From Bacteroidales bacterium (GTDB lineage Bacteria > Bacteroidota > Bacteroidia > Bacteroidales > VadinHA17): DNA of 64,000 nt. A program made the translations under genes and the position numbers. Below are positions 35,037 to 43,973 of the stretch, one piece after another; the stretch's first letter is position 1, and the number at the start of each line of letters is the position of its first letter. Below the pieces are notes generated by a model, which saw only the letters and a list, made by a program, of their open reading frames with translations, had not been told where the DNA came from and ran no database searches. Location of the stretch: the NCBI GenBank assembly GCA_021738535.1, contig JAIPBU010000007.1, positions 38,769 to 102,768 on the forward strand. The letters run 5' to 3'.

Positions 35037-35948
35037 TTAATAGCCCTCCGGCCTGTAATTAAGCAGCCCGGCAAGGCCTCCTAATCCTTCCGAAATTGTC
35101 AACATGCCCCAGTACCTTGATTTTACGGGCAGTGGCACCAGGAACAGTCCGAGGGTGCCGCTAAGCACATAGAAAATGCTGACAAAAAATTTGTATAACA
35201 TTTTACCATACTTTTTCTCTATCCTCATTTTATAAATGAAGTTTGTGGCTCCCCTGTGTTGTCTTTTCATGAGCCATGACAGGTTTGTGCGGTCAGAAGG
35301 GACATGTTCATAGACTACTCCTTTATTAGTCCAGTACAAGGATGCGCCATTTTCCTGCATTTGCATGCCAAAATAGGCATCTTCAGAACCGATAAAATTG
35401 AATCTTTCATCAAATCCAACACCCAGCTTTTTGAGTGTTTCAGTACTGATAATCAGATTGCCGGTTGCCAGGTTTTTAATCCTCTCATTGTTTTTATAGT
35501 TTTTCCTTTTAAACCAGAACCTTATACTATCGGGTATGCCTTCTTCAAATACAGGTATTACAGGTCCGCGTACCATATCAGCATTATTATTTAACAGTGC
35601 CTTGAGCATCTCATTAATCCAATCGTGGTGAGGATATTCGTCGTCATCGATAAAAAGCATGTAGTCAGCATCCTGCTCCTGTGCCCTTTTCAACAATTCA
35701 TTCCTTACATTGGATAATCCTTTTACCGGGTAGGAATAATATTTTATTTCAAAAGGATCCTTCAATCCTTGTTGTATGAAGCTGTGAGTAATCTTCTCTG
35801 CTGAGCGGTCACTGTCATTATCAACAATAATAATAACGACACTATTTACCAGGCTACCGTCTAAGCTGCATTCAAGCAGGCTGTTAAGCAGGTATTCAAG
35901 CATTGCCGGTCTCTTGTAAGTTGGTATGCAAATTGACAGTCTGTACAT
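35037..35948 (-). CDS. Family 2 glycosyltransferase
   Basis: The product is 303 residues. It shows the GT-A start 'LSICIPTYKRPAMLEYLLNSL', 'IIVDNDS', 'DYMLFIDDDEYPHHDWI' (the DxD metal site) and 'GSEDAYFGMQMQENG', followed by C-terminal hydrophobic segments (about 250-290) that may hold it at the membrane. It is an inverting sugar transferase for the repeat unit. It shares its layout and C-terminal pattern ('ISEGLGGLAGLL' against 'ISNAIGGLAFIL') with the next gene upstream, so the two are probably old paralogues. Confidence 0.9.
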   Translation of the reverse strand: MYRLSICIPTYKRPAMLEYLLNSLLECSLDGSLVNSVVIIIVDNDSDRSAEKITHSFIQQGLKDPFEIKYYSYPVKGLSNVRNELLKRAQEQDADYMLFIDDDEYPHHDWINEMLKALLNNNADMVRGPVIPVFEEGIPDSIRFWFKRKNYKNNERIKNLATGNLIISTETLKKLGVGFDERFNFIGSEDAYFGMQMQENGASLYWTNKGVVYEHVPSDRTNLSWLMKRQHRGATNFIYKMRIEKKYGKMLYKFFVSIFYVLSGTLGLFLVPLPVKSRYWGMLTISEGLGGLAGLLNYRPEGY

Positions 35949-35997
35949 ATTAACCGGGATTATTTTTATTGAATAGTCCTATAATCATTTTAGTGGC

Positions 35998-36903
35998 TTA
36001 GTTTCTTTTATAAAACTCATTCTTAGATCCGAAAAGAATAAATGCAAGTCCTCCAATTGCATTTGATATTTTTATTATTCCTTTTAGTTTATTCTGTCCA
36101 CCGGTCAAATAATAAGGCAAGGCCAGCAGGAGGCCATTGCCCAGCCGCAAAATCAGCCTGGGAAATGCTTTCCACTTTGAATAGTTTTCATTTTCCAGGG
36201 TTTTAACATAAACATTGGCATTTGATATTCTGAATGAGCGCTTCCTGACAAAGTCAATGGCAGTCCTGGATTCAGGCACCACTTCATATGCCCTGGCTTC
36301 CTGGTTACATACAATAATACCTCCCCTGCTGGTAATATTATAAGCCAGGAACCGGTCTTCTCCACCGGTAAAGCTCAATCTCTGGTCGAATGGTCCGTCT
36401 ATCCTGTCCAGCCATCTTTTTCGTATCATCAGGCTATTGGTAAAAGCTGTCTTTGTCCTTTCTCCATATCCGAATACTTTGGGTGTATGGAACTTTCGTA
36501 TCCAGGAAGGCACCTCTTTATCGAAAAGTGGAGGGTTAGAGCCCCACACTCCATCAGCATCAAACTCTTTCTGGCACTTTAACAGTTCACTTATCCACAT
36601 CCTGTCAACTACCTGGTCATCATCAACAAAGCAGCAGAAGTCACAATCGCCAGCCTCTTTAACCGACCTGTTGCGGGCATTTACCAATCCCGGTTCAGGC
36701 TCAAGAAAGTACCTGACTGCCAGTTTACCGGAATCTTTAAACTCATTGATTATTGATTCAGACCTCCTGATGTTATCGTTTTCAACAACGACCACATCAA
36801 GGGATGTATCTTCAGGGATTTCAAGTTCTTCAAGGCTATGCAAAAGTTTTTTAATTCCCGCCTTCCTTTTCCTGGTACATACACATATGGCAATCTTGTC
36901 CAT
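35998..36903 (-). CDS. Family 2 glycosyltransferase (paralogue of the neighbour)
   Basis: The product is 301 residues. GT-A motifs: 'IAICVCTRKRKAGIKKLLHSL', 'VVVENDN', 'DFCCFVDDDQVVDRMWI' (DxD) and 'SFTGGEDRFLAYNI'. A C-terminal hydrophobic pair (about 250-290) matches the following GT2. It is an inverting transferase; donor unknown. The gene lies 26 bp after the polymerase gene. Confidence 0.9.
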   Translation of the reverse strand: MDKIAICVCTRKRKAGIKKLLHSLEELEIPEDTSLDVVVVENDNIRRSESIINEFKDSGKLAVRYFLEPEPGLVNARNRSVKEAGDCDFCCFVDDDQVVDRMWISELLKCQKEFDADGVWGSNPPLFDKEVPSWIRKFHTPKVFGYGERTKTAFTNSLMIRKRWLDRIDGPFDQRLSFTGGEDRFLAYNITSRGGIIVCNQEARAYEVVPESRTAIDFVRKRSFRISNANVYVKTLENENYSKWKAFPRLILRLGNGLLLALPYYLTGGQNKLKGIIKISNAIGGLAFILFGSKNEFYKRN

Positions 36904-36929
36904 CAGGTAATATGGTTTATACTACATTT

Positions 36930-38120
36930 CTATATAGTATTAACCTCTTTATTAGCTGATTGTTCATCATTTTCATCAATAGAAATGTCAATAAGGTATA
37001 ATACAAGGCCTTCGACAGCAAAAACACCCGCCCTGTATATCTCCATTGTTGTGAATGATACCAGTATAAGGTAGAGAAAATAAAAATTAAGATATGAATA
37101 TTCCGGCCTGAGTTTTATAAATGCCGCCTTCATAGCATACCACAGAAGGCCGGCCAGCACCAGTATTCCCAGGACGAAATACAAACCTACCACACCCAGG
37201 TCGACCCAGTAAAAGCCATAATCTTCCTGGAAGAAGCGCATCTTACGGTTATAATCATTTTCCCCTGCCGGGAAACCACCGCCGGTTACATAATACATAC
37301 CCTTCTCCATATACCTGTTAATGAAGAAATCAAGTTGTCGCAGGCGAATATATTCATCACCCTGGTCAACCTGGTCGCGGGTAGTGTATATCATATTCTT
37401 TATAATTGCCGAAGTGGTTCTTGATTGTGCCAGTCCTGCCAACAGAACTATGGCAAGGACAACAGTGAGCAGGTGGTTTTTCGAATACTTTGCCAGTTTA
37501 ATATACATCAGTATTGTAAGCAGTATGGTCACAAATGTGAGGGTACGAAATCCTCCTTTCAGAAGTATCAGGAAGAAGAAACCCAGCAATATGATATTTG
37601 TCCAGCGCTGCTTCATCATATACCTGTTCAGCAACATGAAGTATGCAAGGACTAAAAAGCCGTTACCCACTATCCTCAGCCTGATGGTGCCCCTGTCAAT
37701 CTTCATCTGGCTGTCGACTATCTCAAGCGGGTAGGCATAGAACTGCACCAGGTAGAAGACAGAATACAATATGGCAAAAATAATTATCACATTCTCCAGG
37801 TATTTCCGCTCTATTTTGAGCTGGTGCAGGCTGAAATAAAACAGTATAAAATAGAAGCTGCCAAAAATAAGGAATGTATCTATTATTCTTTGCCCGTGAT
37901 AGATATATGCAGCAACTATATTAACCACGATACCAACAAAAAATACAATAATGGCATTCCTGAACCTTAGTTTATCCTGTCCCAGGGTTGTGATAAAGGC
38001 AAAGCCCATTATAAGGAGTGACACTGTATCGGTAATATAGTGAAACTGCTGGGGCAGGAATGAAAGTCCCCAGAAATGTATTGAACAGAGGAGCAGGAGG
38101 ATGAAAAGAAACTTCTTCAT
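36930..38120 (-). CDS. wzy: O-antigen/exopolysaccharide polymerase (Wzy-like)
   Basis: The product is 396 residues, almost wholly hydrophobic, with about ten to eleven membrane helices. A large periplasmic loop (about 245-310, 'TTRDQVDQGDEYIRLRQLDFFINRYMEKG...GGGFPAGEND') is rich in Arg, Asp and Gly, as in O-antigen ligase/polymerase proteins. Wzy proteins share little sequence; the call rests on topology and on position in a locus that otherwise lacks a polymerase. It links lipid-borne repeat units in the periplasm. It starts 5 bp after the pyruvyl-transferase gene. Confidence 0.75.
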   Translation of the reverse strand: MKKFLFILLLLCSIHFWGLSFLPQQFHYITDTVSLLIMGFAFITTLGQDKLRFRNAIIVFFVGIVVNIVAAYIYHGQRIIDTFLIFGSFYFILFYFSLHQLKIERKYLENVIIIFAILYSVFYLVQFYAYPLEIVDSQMKIDRGTIRLRIVGNGFLVLAYFMLLNRYMMKQRWTNIILLGFFFLILLKGGFRTLTFVTILLTILMYIKLAKYSKNHLLTVVLAIVLLAGLAQSRTTSAIIKNMIYTTRDQVDQGDEYIRLRQLDFFINRYMEKGMYYVTGGGFPAGENDYNRKMRFFQEDYGFYWVDLGVVGLYFVLGILVLAGLLWYAMKAAFIKLRPEYSYLNFYFLYLILVSFTTMEIYRAGVFAVEGLVLYLIDISIDENDEQSANKEVNTI

Positions 38121-38125
38121 TCTGC

Positions 38126-39343
38126 TTACTCTTTTAAGTTTAATATACGGTTCATCATCTCTTCATATTTTTCCTCTTTTTCACTTCTGAACCTTTTACA
38201 TGCATCATAATCAAATCCTGTAATACGGTCTATCACATAGCGGGGATGGGGCATTTTATATGCCCTGCTCAGTATACCTGTCCTGTTTTGCAGGAGCCCG
38301 GCATCAGCCAGGATATCATATATTTTACTCGAGGTGTTCACTACATGGAATTTAAAACGCACTATACCGTACGAATCGAAGGTAAAAAATGGTACACTGT
38401 TATGTATCGCAACAACCACGGGGTGCATATTCTCACCTATATATCCCGAAGAATATTTTATTAATGCGTACCAGTCTTCAGGGCTGAGCGGCAGGTTTAC
38501 AGAGTTGTTAAAATTATTCTCAAATTTTATACCGTCGGGCATGGCAAGTGCAACACATTCCAGGTTCTTTGCTGCTGCTGTTTCCTTCAGTTTATCCATC
38601 CACTCTGCAGATATGCACCTCTTTGTCCTGAAGCTAACAAGAAGGTAATTACCAGGTAATTTGAATTTCTCCTTCAGTTCCTTTTCACCAGCTACCTTAC
38701 CGACATTACTGTTAAAAGCAAAAACAGGATCGGGTGTTTTCACAGGTTTTATCCTGCCATAGCTCAGGTAGCTGACCATATTCCTCGTCCATTCATCTCT
38801 TACTGTTACCATACTGAACTTTTTGAGTGCCTGTGCCATTTCTCTGCGCTGCTTACCTCGTACCAGTCCATACTTAGTGTTTTGCGATGAGGCAGACATA
38901 ATAACAACAGGAACCTTTCTTTTAAGCTTAGGGATAAAGGATCCCCAGAATGGATTTGGATAAATTACATCGCTGCCCGGCTTCTTTCTGAGTACCGGTC
39001 CGCGCGAGGTCATAGTTAATCTTGACAACAATGTAGAATGCTGCAAAACGGCGTCACTGCCAATAATGATAAGTTCAAACTCATTTTTATCGACTACCGC
39101 AGCCACATCTTCTGCAGTCCGGCACAGCTCTGTCAGTGAGAAGTTCTCCCCTGCAAACTTCCTGTGGGCCATTGCCTGTTCTGCAGGTATACTCCTGTCA
39201 TATCTTTTTTCAAGGTCAAATGGCACCCAGTTTATTACTACAGGCTCATGCCCTTTCTTTTCCAGGTAAGATACCGTTGAATATAGCTGCAGGCTTGCAC
39301 CGAAGTTATATACTGAATGATATGTAAGCAGACCTATCTTCAT
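38126..39343 (-). CDS. Polysaccharide pyruvyl transferase family protein
   Basis: The product is 405 residues. It opens 'KIGLLTYHSVYNFGASLQLYSTVSYLEKKGHEPVVINW', the standard start of this family (PF04230), and later has 'FELIIIGSDAVLQHST', 'TVRDEWTRNMV', 'TPDPVFAF' and 'YIGENMHPVVVAIHNSVPFFTFDSYG'. Members transfer pyruvate from phosphoenolpyruvate to sugars as ketals, or act on related acceptors. It is followed upstream in the operon by a FrhB-like gene (14 bp gap), a pairing common in polysaccharide loci. Confidence 0.88.
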   Translation of the reverse strand: MKIGLLTYHSVYNFGASLQLYSTVSYLEKKGHEPVVINWVPFDLEKRYDRSIPAEQAMAHRKFAGENFSLTELCRTAEDVAAVVDKNEFELIIIGSDAVLQHSTLLSRLTMTSRGPVLRKKPGSDVIYPNPFWGSFIPKLKRKVPVVIMSASSQNTKYGLVRGKQRREMAQALKKFSMVTVRDEWTRNMVSYLSYGRIKPVKTPDPVFAFNSNVGKVAGEKELKEKFKLPGNYLLVSFRTKRCISAEWMDKLKETAAAKNLECVALAMPDGIKFENNFNNSVNLPLSPEDWYALIKYSSGYIGENMHPVVVAIHNSVPFFTFDSYGIVRFKFHVVNTSSKIYDILADAGLLQNRTGILSRAYKMPHPRYVIDRITGFDYDACKRFRSEKEEKYEEMMNRILNLKE

Positions 39344-39357
39344 GACTTATATATTTT

Positions 39358-40755
39358 TCACTTTGCGGGTAGTATCATTCTTTTAATCCTCCTGAGGGCA
39401 CGTATATATCTTTTACCGTAATAAGCTGAGCGGTATTTCTTTTTCAATGGCAGCATTTCCCTGAAAAAAATTTCCAGGTTATCGTTTTGTAAGGCTTTAT
39501 GAGCCGACAAATGGCTTTGTTTCGATATCTTTTCCCTGAGGTCATATATTCTTTTCCTTTTGCGGTCAATATCAAAATCACCCGGTTTAACCCTTTTCGG
39601 GGGATGCCATTTACCTGATTTCTCCAGTTTGGACAGCCTGTGCGACAGCCCCTCCCTCCTGTGCCTGAAACCACCATCCTGTGATTTTTTCACATCTGCG
39701 GCGCTTATACTATCCATTACAATACTACCTTTTTCAATATGCTTTTTGAACAATTCAGCAAGGTCAGTATTCCGTATTACAATCACGGATGTTCCTTTCG
39801 GGTCGTTAACATATCCGGGCAGCCAGGCATCTCCGATGCTGATATCTGCTGTTTCTCCAACCACATCGTCACAAAAATCGCAGGCATTTGGCTTAAAATA
39901 ACCTGAGCCCCAGTCTGTTCCGAATATCCGGGCAGCATCCCTGTATCTTTCTTTCTCATTATCTGAAGACCATACCTGGTATATCTTATTGCTGGCAGGC
40001 CGGTCATCGTATTTTCTCCTGAAGTCTATTGCAACCAGGTCACCGGGCTTAACACCCAGTTGCCATGCTATCAGTTTGGAATGATTTGCACTTTTCATAC
40101 CACCGCATATCACACCAATAGTGTACTTAATCCTTTCAGCCAGTTCCTCGTCACGGAGTGAGAGGAGGCGTAATGTTTTAACAAAGCAGGGTATACCGGT
40201 TATGGCATAGCTTCCTTCTTTATCTTTTAGCTTCCTGACCACATCCACCAATGTACTAGGATAGTAGGATGATTTCGAACCTGATATCACCTCGTCTTTA
40301 TCCGAAATAATCTTATAAGAAAACAAGGGGTCTCCCGGTTCACCCGATTCTTTTGCATGCAGTTGCACGAGGTAGTCGACTTTTTTTTCAGCGAGGAGGG
40401 TATATCCCAGCCATTTACCAACACCACCTGAGCTTCCCTTTTCCCTGAAAAGACCTTCGTCCACATAGCCTGCATAGCACTCAAGGTACTTACCGATCCA
40501 TTTATCGTTTGAATTTACTGAAGGGAAAAACCTGTCACTAATCTTATCCTCGCTGGGAGCTTTATCAGAAAAGGGACATATATCCATTACCCTGGCATTG
40601 CTTTGTTCAGGGTCACTTCCTGCCTCAGCTACCACATTCCCATATTCATCCATCTTAATCCGGAATGGAGATCCTGCAACGGATGCACAGGCTCCGCAAC
40701 CTATGCAATAGTCATTTTTTATTACCTTTTCTAGAAGTTCACTTGATTCGGTCAT
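39358..40755 (-). CDS. FrhB/FdhB-family iron-sulfur flavoprotein-like protein (coenzyme F420 hydrogenase beta-like)
   Basis: The product is 465 residues. The N-terminus has one ferredoxin-like cluster 'CIGCGAC' followed by 'DICPFSD'. FrhB N-terminal motif 'GSSGGVGKWLGYTLL' and C-terminal motifs 'ITGIPCFVKTLRLL', 'GVICGG' and 'ACDFCDDVVGETADISIGDAWLPGY' follow. In methanogens such proteins oxidise F420; in polysaccharide loci they are regularly next to pyruvyl transferases and their reaction is not settled. An epimerase, dehydratase or redox role on a sugar is inference. It sits 4 bp after the flippase gene. The C-terminal 80 residues are basic and helical. Confidence 0.88.
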   Translation of the reverse strand: MTESSELLEKVIKNDYCIGCGACASVAGSPFRIKMDEYGNVVAEAGSDPEQSNARVMDICPFSDKAPSEDKISDRFFPSVNSNDKWIGKYLECYAGYVDEGLFREKGSSGGVGKWLGYTLLAEKKVDYLVQLHAKESGEPGDPLFSYKIISDKDEVISGSKSSYYPSTLVDVVRKLKDKEGSYAITGIPCFVKTLRLLSLRDEELAERIKYTIGVICGGMKSANHSKLIAWQLGVKPGDLVAIDFRRKYDDRPASNKIYQVWSSDNEKERYRDAARIFGTDWGSGYFKPNACDFCDDVVGETADISIGDAWLPGYVNDPKGTSVIVIRNTDLAELFKKHIEKGSIVMDSISAADVKKSQDGGFRHRREGLSHRLSKLEKSGKWHPPKRVKPGDFDIDRKRKRIYDLREKISKQSHLSAHKALQNDNLEIFFREMLPLKKKYRSAYYGKRYIRALRRIKRMILPAK

Positions 40756-40759
40756 AATT

Positions 40760-42361
40760 TTATATCTTCTTATTTGTATCTGCTCCGGATGGCATAAGCT
40801 TTGAAAACTTGTTTTTTATTCCCAGCACTACTGGTAGTATTATCTCTTTTATTTTCCCGTACTCATAGCTGTTTACTGACAGGTACCTTCCCAGTAGCAG
40901 CAAGGCTCCTGTGGTGCTTGTCACCGTTATTACCAACCTCAAAAATCCCGTTTCCATCAATAAACGTGGTACCATGCCTGCTCCTGCTGCCAATACAGCA
41001 ACCGGCACAACGCGACTCTGCACATCACGAAGATACTGTTTTACAGACAAGCCTGTAATCTTCCTGGCTATTAATATCCTCATTATTCCGGCAACTACCT
41101 CAAGGGCAATTGATCCTATAAGTATTGAATAGGGCTCAAACCCTAATGAAACCAGTATAATGGCAACAGGAAGGTTGAGGATAAGGGTTGTACCTACCAC
41201 TGACTGAAATAGTTTTATCCTGCCCACCGATTGTATTGCAGTACCAAGACCATAGGTAAGAAGCTGCGTCATACTGAGGATCAGCATTAACTGGCAGAAG
41301 ATAATTGTATACTCAGGAACATCTTTCAGCCACAGGTTTAGCACATATTCCATTTCAATTATCAGGGGTATTGCAAAGAGTGCCAGGAGGAAGAATGAGA
41401 CCTTACATGCCAGCATTGCCAGTCGCAGCATACGTGAACGGTCGCCGCTGCCCTCACTCTTAATTATCTGCGGGTTAAGTGAACGCAGCATATTTACTGA
41501 GAATAATATAAGCTGTGAATTGACCTGGTGGGCAACGGCATATGCAGCATTTATTACCACGCCAAAGGAAAGATTGAGTACAACCGCGATACCCTGGTTT
41601 CTTACAATAGTACAGAATGAACCGAAAAGATTCCATCCTGCGAATGAGATCATCTCTTTGATCAGCTTGCCTTTAATGACCAGGCGGGTAGTAAACCTGC
41701 ATTCCCTGTACCTGCTGATACAAAAAGAACCCTTGATTATCCTCACCAGGATAGTAAGCAGGGCCATCAGCAATCCATACAAAACCAGTTTATCAGAACC
41801 CGTATAAACCAGTACTATGGCAATTATTAATTTTATTACCGACTCAAGTATGCCAACCCCGGCATCGAAAAGAAAATTCTCATGTGCATTGATTGCAGCA
41901 TCATATGGTACGGCATTAATGGTAAAAAATGTACTGACAACCATGAAATGGTAAATGATTTTTGCCGTAGCTATCCGTTCTTCAGGTATATTAAGAAAAC
42001 CATTGAAAAGAAAGATTCCTGCTACCTCCAGTATTATGACGATGGATAATCCTATTAATAGGTGCAGGGAGATACTTGAAGTAAAGACTGATCTGAGCTT
42101 TGATGCATCTTCAGCTCCAAGGTAGAATGACATATACCTCTGGGTTGAAATTGTCATGGCCACATTCAGGAAAGACAACATAGCAATTACACCACCGATA
42201 AGGTTGAAAATACCATAGTCTACTTCTCCGAGAGCACCAAGGATGAGCCTGGTGGAAAACAATGCTATCACAAGAGTGATAATCATTTTACCATACAGGA
42301 AACCTGTATTCATTGCTACCCGGTGCGATGCTTTCATTTCTCCGGCAATTATTTTTACCAT
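40760..42361 (-). CDS. wzx: Repeat-unit flippase (Wzx-like, polysaccharide biosynthesis/MVF family)
   Basis: The product is 533 residues. About twelve to fourteen transmembrane helices start with 'MNTGFLYGKMIITLVIALFSTRLILGALGEVDYGIFNLIGGVIAML', typical of this Bacteroidota Wzx group. It moves the undecaprenyl-linked repeat unit from the cytoplasmic to the periplasmic face. The start codon overlaps the stop of the phosphopantetheinyl-transferase gene by one base (TAATG), so a peptide-synthetase maturation gene is translationally coupled to a flippase. In this context it could also flip a peptide- or polyketide-bearing lipid intermediate, which is speculation. Confidence 0.9.
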   Translation of the reverse strand: MVKIIAGEMKASHRVAMNTGFLYGKMIITLVIALFSTRLILGALGEVDYGIFNLIGGVIAMLSFLNVAMTISTQRYMSFYLGAEDASKLRSVFTSSISLHLLIGLSIVIILEVAGIFLFNGFLNIPEERIATAKIIYHFMVVSTFFTINAVPYDAAINAHENFLFDAGVGILESVIKLIIAIVLVYTGSDKLVLYGLLMALLTILVRIIKGSFCISRYRECRFTTRLVIKGKLIKEMISFAGWNLFGSFCTIVRNQGIAVVLNLSFGVVINAAYAVAHQVNSQLILFSVNMLRSLNPQIIKSEGSGDRSRMLRLAMLACKVSFFLLALFAIPLIIEMEYVLNLWLKDVPEYTIIFCQLMLILSMTQLLTYGLGTAIQSVGRIKLFQSVVGTTLILNLPVAIILVSLGFEPYSILIGSIALEVVAGIMRILIARKITGLSVKQYLRDVQSRVVPVAVLAAGAGMVPRLLMETGFLRLVITVTSTTGALLLLGRYLSVNSYEYGKIKEIILPVVLGIKNKFSKLMPSGADTNKKI

Positions 42362-43164
42362 TACTGTTTAACGGGTTCTTTTGCGCCTGTATCAATCAGC
42401 TCATTTATGAAACTTCCTGTAAACTGTTTTATTTCCAGGTCTCTTTTTTCCGGTATTGTTATGCTGAGATAGTGATCGTCAATATCAAGCGAATATATAT
42501 AATACTTCTCATACAGGGGACTGAATTTTTCATCGGGGAATAATTCAGAAGGTAAACTATTACTATCTCCTGACACTTCTACCTTTGTGAGGTCTGTCAC
42601 TATACCTGACCCAATAGATTTTAACAGTGATTCCTTCCTTGTCCAGAGCCTGTAGAATGCCTTTCTTTCCTGGCGGTCCCGGGATATATACTCTATCTCT
42701 TTGTTACTAAAATAGTTCTCTGCTACCTGTTCATGATCTATATCCCGGTTTATTCTTTCTATGTCAATACCGGGAACATATGTTTTGGCTATTGCGACAG
42801 CAAAAGCGTTCCTGGTATGTGATATATTAAAGTACAGTTTTTCCCCCGGAATAAAAGGCCGCCCGTTTTTATCTTTCAAAAAAGTAATCGAACCGGGGTC
42901 ACTTCGAAGCCTGCAGCCCATCAATAGCCTGAGCAAGCTGTGAGAAAGAATATATATTATTTTGTCGTCTTCCCTCCTTAATTTCTGTAGCCTGCTGTTT
43001 TCTTCAGCAGACAAAACTTTTTGAAGGGAGGGAGCATTCTTACTTAAATGTTCTTTTCTGCCGTAATAAATATCAATAAAAGGAGATGGTCTTGCTTCAA
43101 GGTAATTCCATGAATGATCCATCCTGCACAATATTCCTTCCCTGCTTTCAATAATATGTTTCAT
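42361..43164 (-). CDS. 4'-phosphopantetheinyl transferase (Sfp type)
   Basis: The product is 267 residues from the ATG at 43164. The frame is open 16 codons further up but that would overlap the FISUMP gene. Motifs: 'FNISHTRNAFAVAI', 'PGIDIERI' (Asp134, Glu136) and 'FYRLWTRKESLLKSIG' (Glu178, Lys182). The Asp-to-Glu spacing of 44 and Glu-to-Lys spacing of 4 equal those of Sfp (107/151/155), so the Mg2+ and acid-base residues are all present. It loads phosphopantetheine onto the four carrier domains of the synthetase two genes upstream. This strongly supports a functional NRPS-PKS line within the exopolysaccharide operon. Confidence 0.93.
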   Translation of the reverse strand: MKHIIESREGILCRMDHSWNYLEARPSPFIDIYYGRKEHLSKNAPSLQKVLSAEENSRLQKLRREDDKIIYILSHSLLRLLMGCRLRSDPGSITFLKDKNGRPFIPGEKLYFNISHTRNAFAVAIAKTYVPGIDIERINRDIDHEQVAENYFSNKEIEYISRDRQERKAFYRLWTRKESLLKSIGSGIVTDLTKVEVSGDSNSLPSELFPDEKFSPLYEKYYIYSLDIDDHYLSITIPEKRDLEIKQFTGSFINELIDTGAKEPVKQ

Positions 43165-43180
43165 AAAAATATAATGCTTT

Positions 43181-43912
43181 TCAATCTTCGACACATCTGA
43201 CGGAATAGCCATAGTTTTTTAGCTCGGCATTCCTCTGTACAAAATTAAGGTCAAAATCCAATAACCTGTTCCAAGCCTGGGTAGAATCCGATTCCGTGGC
43301 AGTCCAGTAAAAAGCATCGCCCCCGGCAAACATGAATATACCGGTTAGTGTCCTCATTCCTCCCGGCATACCATTGAATCCCGACCTGTTATTTGCCTGG
43401 GGATTGTTACCGGGCACCCCTACAATACCTGTTTGCAGCCATCCGGTTTTTGCTGACATAGCCTTTGCTATATCAGCACCCTCGCCTCCGTTTCCATAGT
43501 TATTTTCCACAAGGTAATCAGTGAGGGTAGTCCAGTCGTTATCTGTTGGTACATGCCAGCCATCGGGGCATACACCTCTTTCATCAGTTACCGTGTACCA
43601 GGTGTACAGCCTCCCGTATAACTGCGCAAAGGCTTCATTACCTATATAGGCCCACTGGTAAACCGCTGTATCCATAAAAACAATTGATATTGAAATTGGA
43701 TTCGTGGTCTCAATAGGGCTGCCATCATTGAATTTTGTTGTCCTGAGGTTTTCAGACATCCACCACTGTGTTCCTATCTTTACAGTACTGTAGATGTTAC
43801 CATCAATATCAGTTACCGTACCTGTCTGGAATAATTGTGTTTCCTCTTCCTGGCATCCTGTAAAAATAAAAAGAACCATCAAGAAAAAAGCCAAATTATA
43901 TAGTGATCTCAT
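43181..43912 (-). CDS. FISUMP-domain lipoprotein
   Basis: The product is about 243 residues from the ATG at 43912, chosen because it gives a lipoprotein signal ending 'LFIFTGC' (Cys about 20); an in-frame ATG lies 18 codons upstream. The body matches the Fibrobacter succinogenes major paralogous domain: 'VTDIDGNIYSTVKIGTQWWMSENLRTTKFNDGSPI', 'YGRLYTWYTVTDERGVCPDGWHVPTDNDWTTLTDYL' and 'GYSVRCVED'. Function of this surface domain is unknown. Its place between the synthetase and the phosphopantetheinyl transferase (61 and 16 bp gaps) implies a role in the exported product, for example as receiver at the cell surface; this is inference. Confidence 0.85.
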   Translation of the reverse strand: MRSLYNLAFFLMVLFIFTGCQEEETQLFQTGTVTDIDGNIYSTVKIGTQWWMSENLRTTKFNDGSPIETTNPISISIVFMDTAVYQWAYIGNEAFAQLYGRLYTWYTVTDERGVCPDGWHVPTDNDWTTLTDYLVENNYGNGGEGADIAKAMSAKTGWLQTGIVGVPGNNPQANNRSGFNGMPGGMRTLTGIFMFAGGDAFYWTATESDSTQAWNRLLDFDLNFVQRNAELKNYGYSVRCVED

Positions 43913-43973
43913 TTTTAAAAATTTTAATCCTGCCATTACAGCAAAATTTATTATCCTGAAAATCATTAATTGT

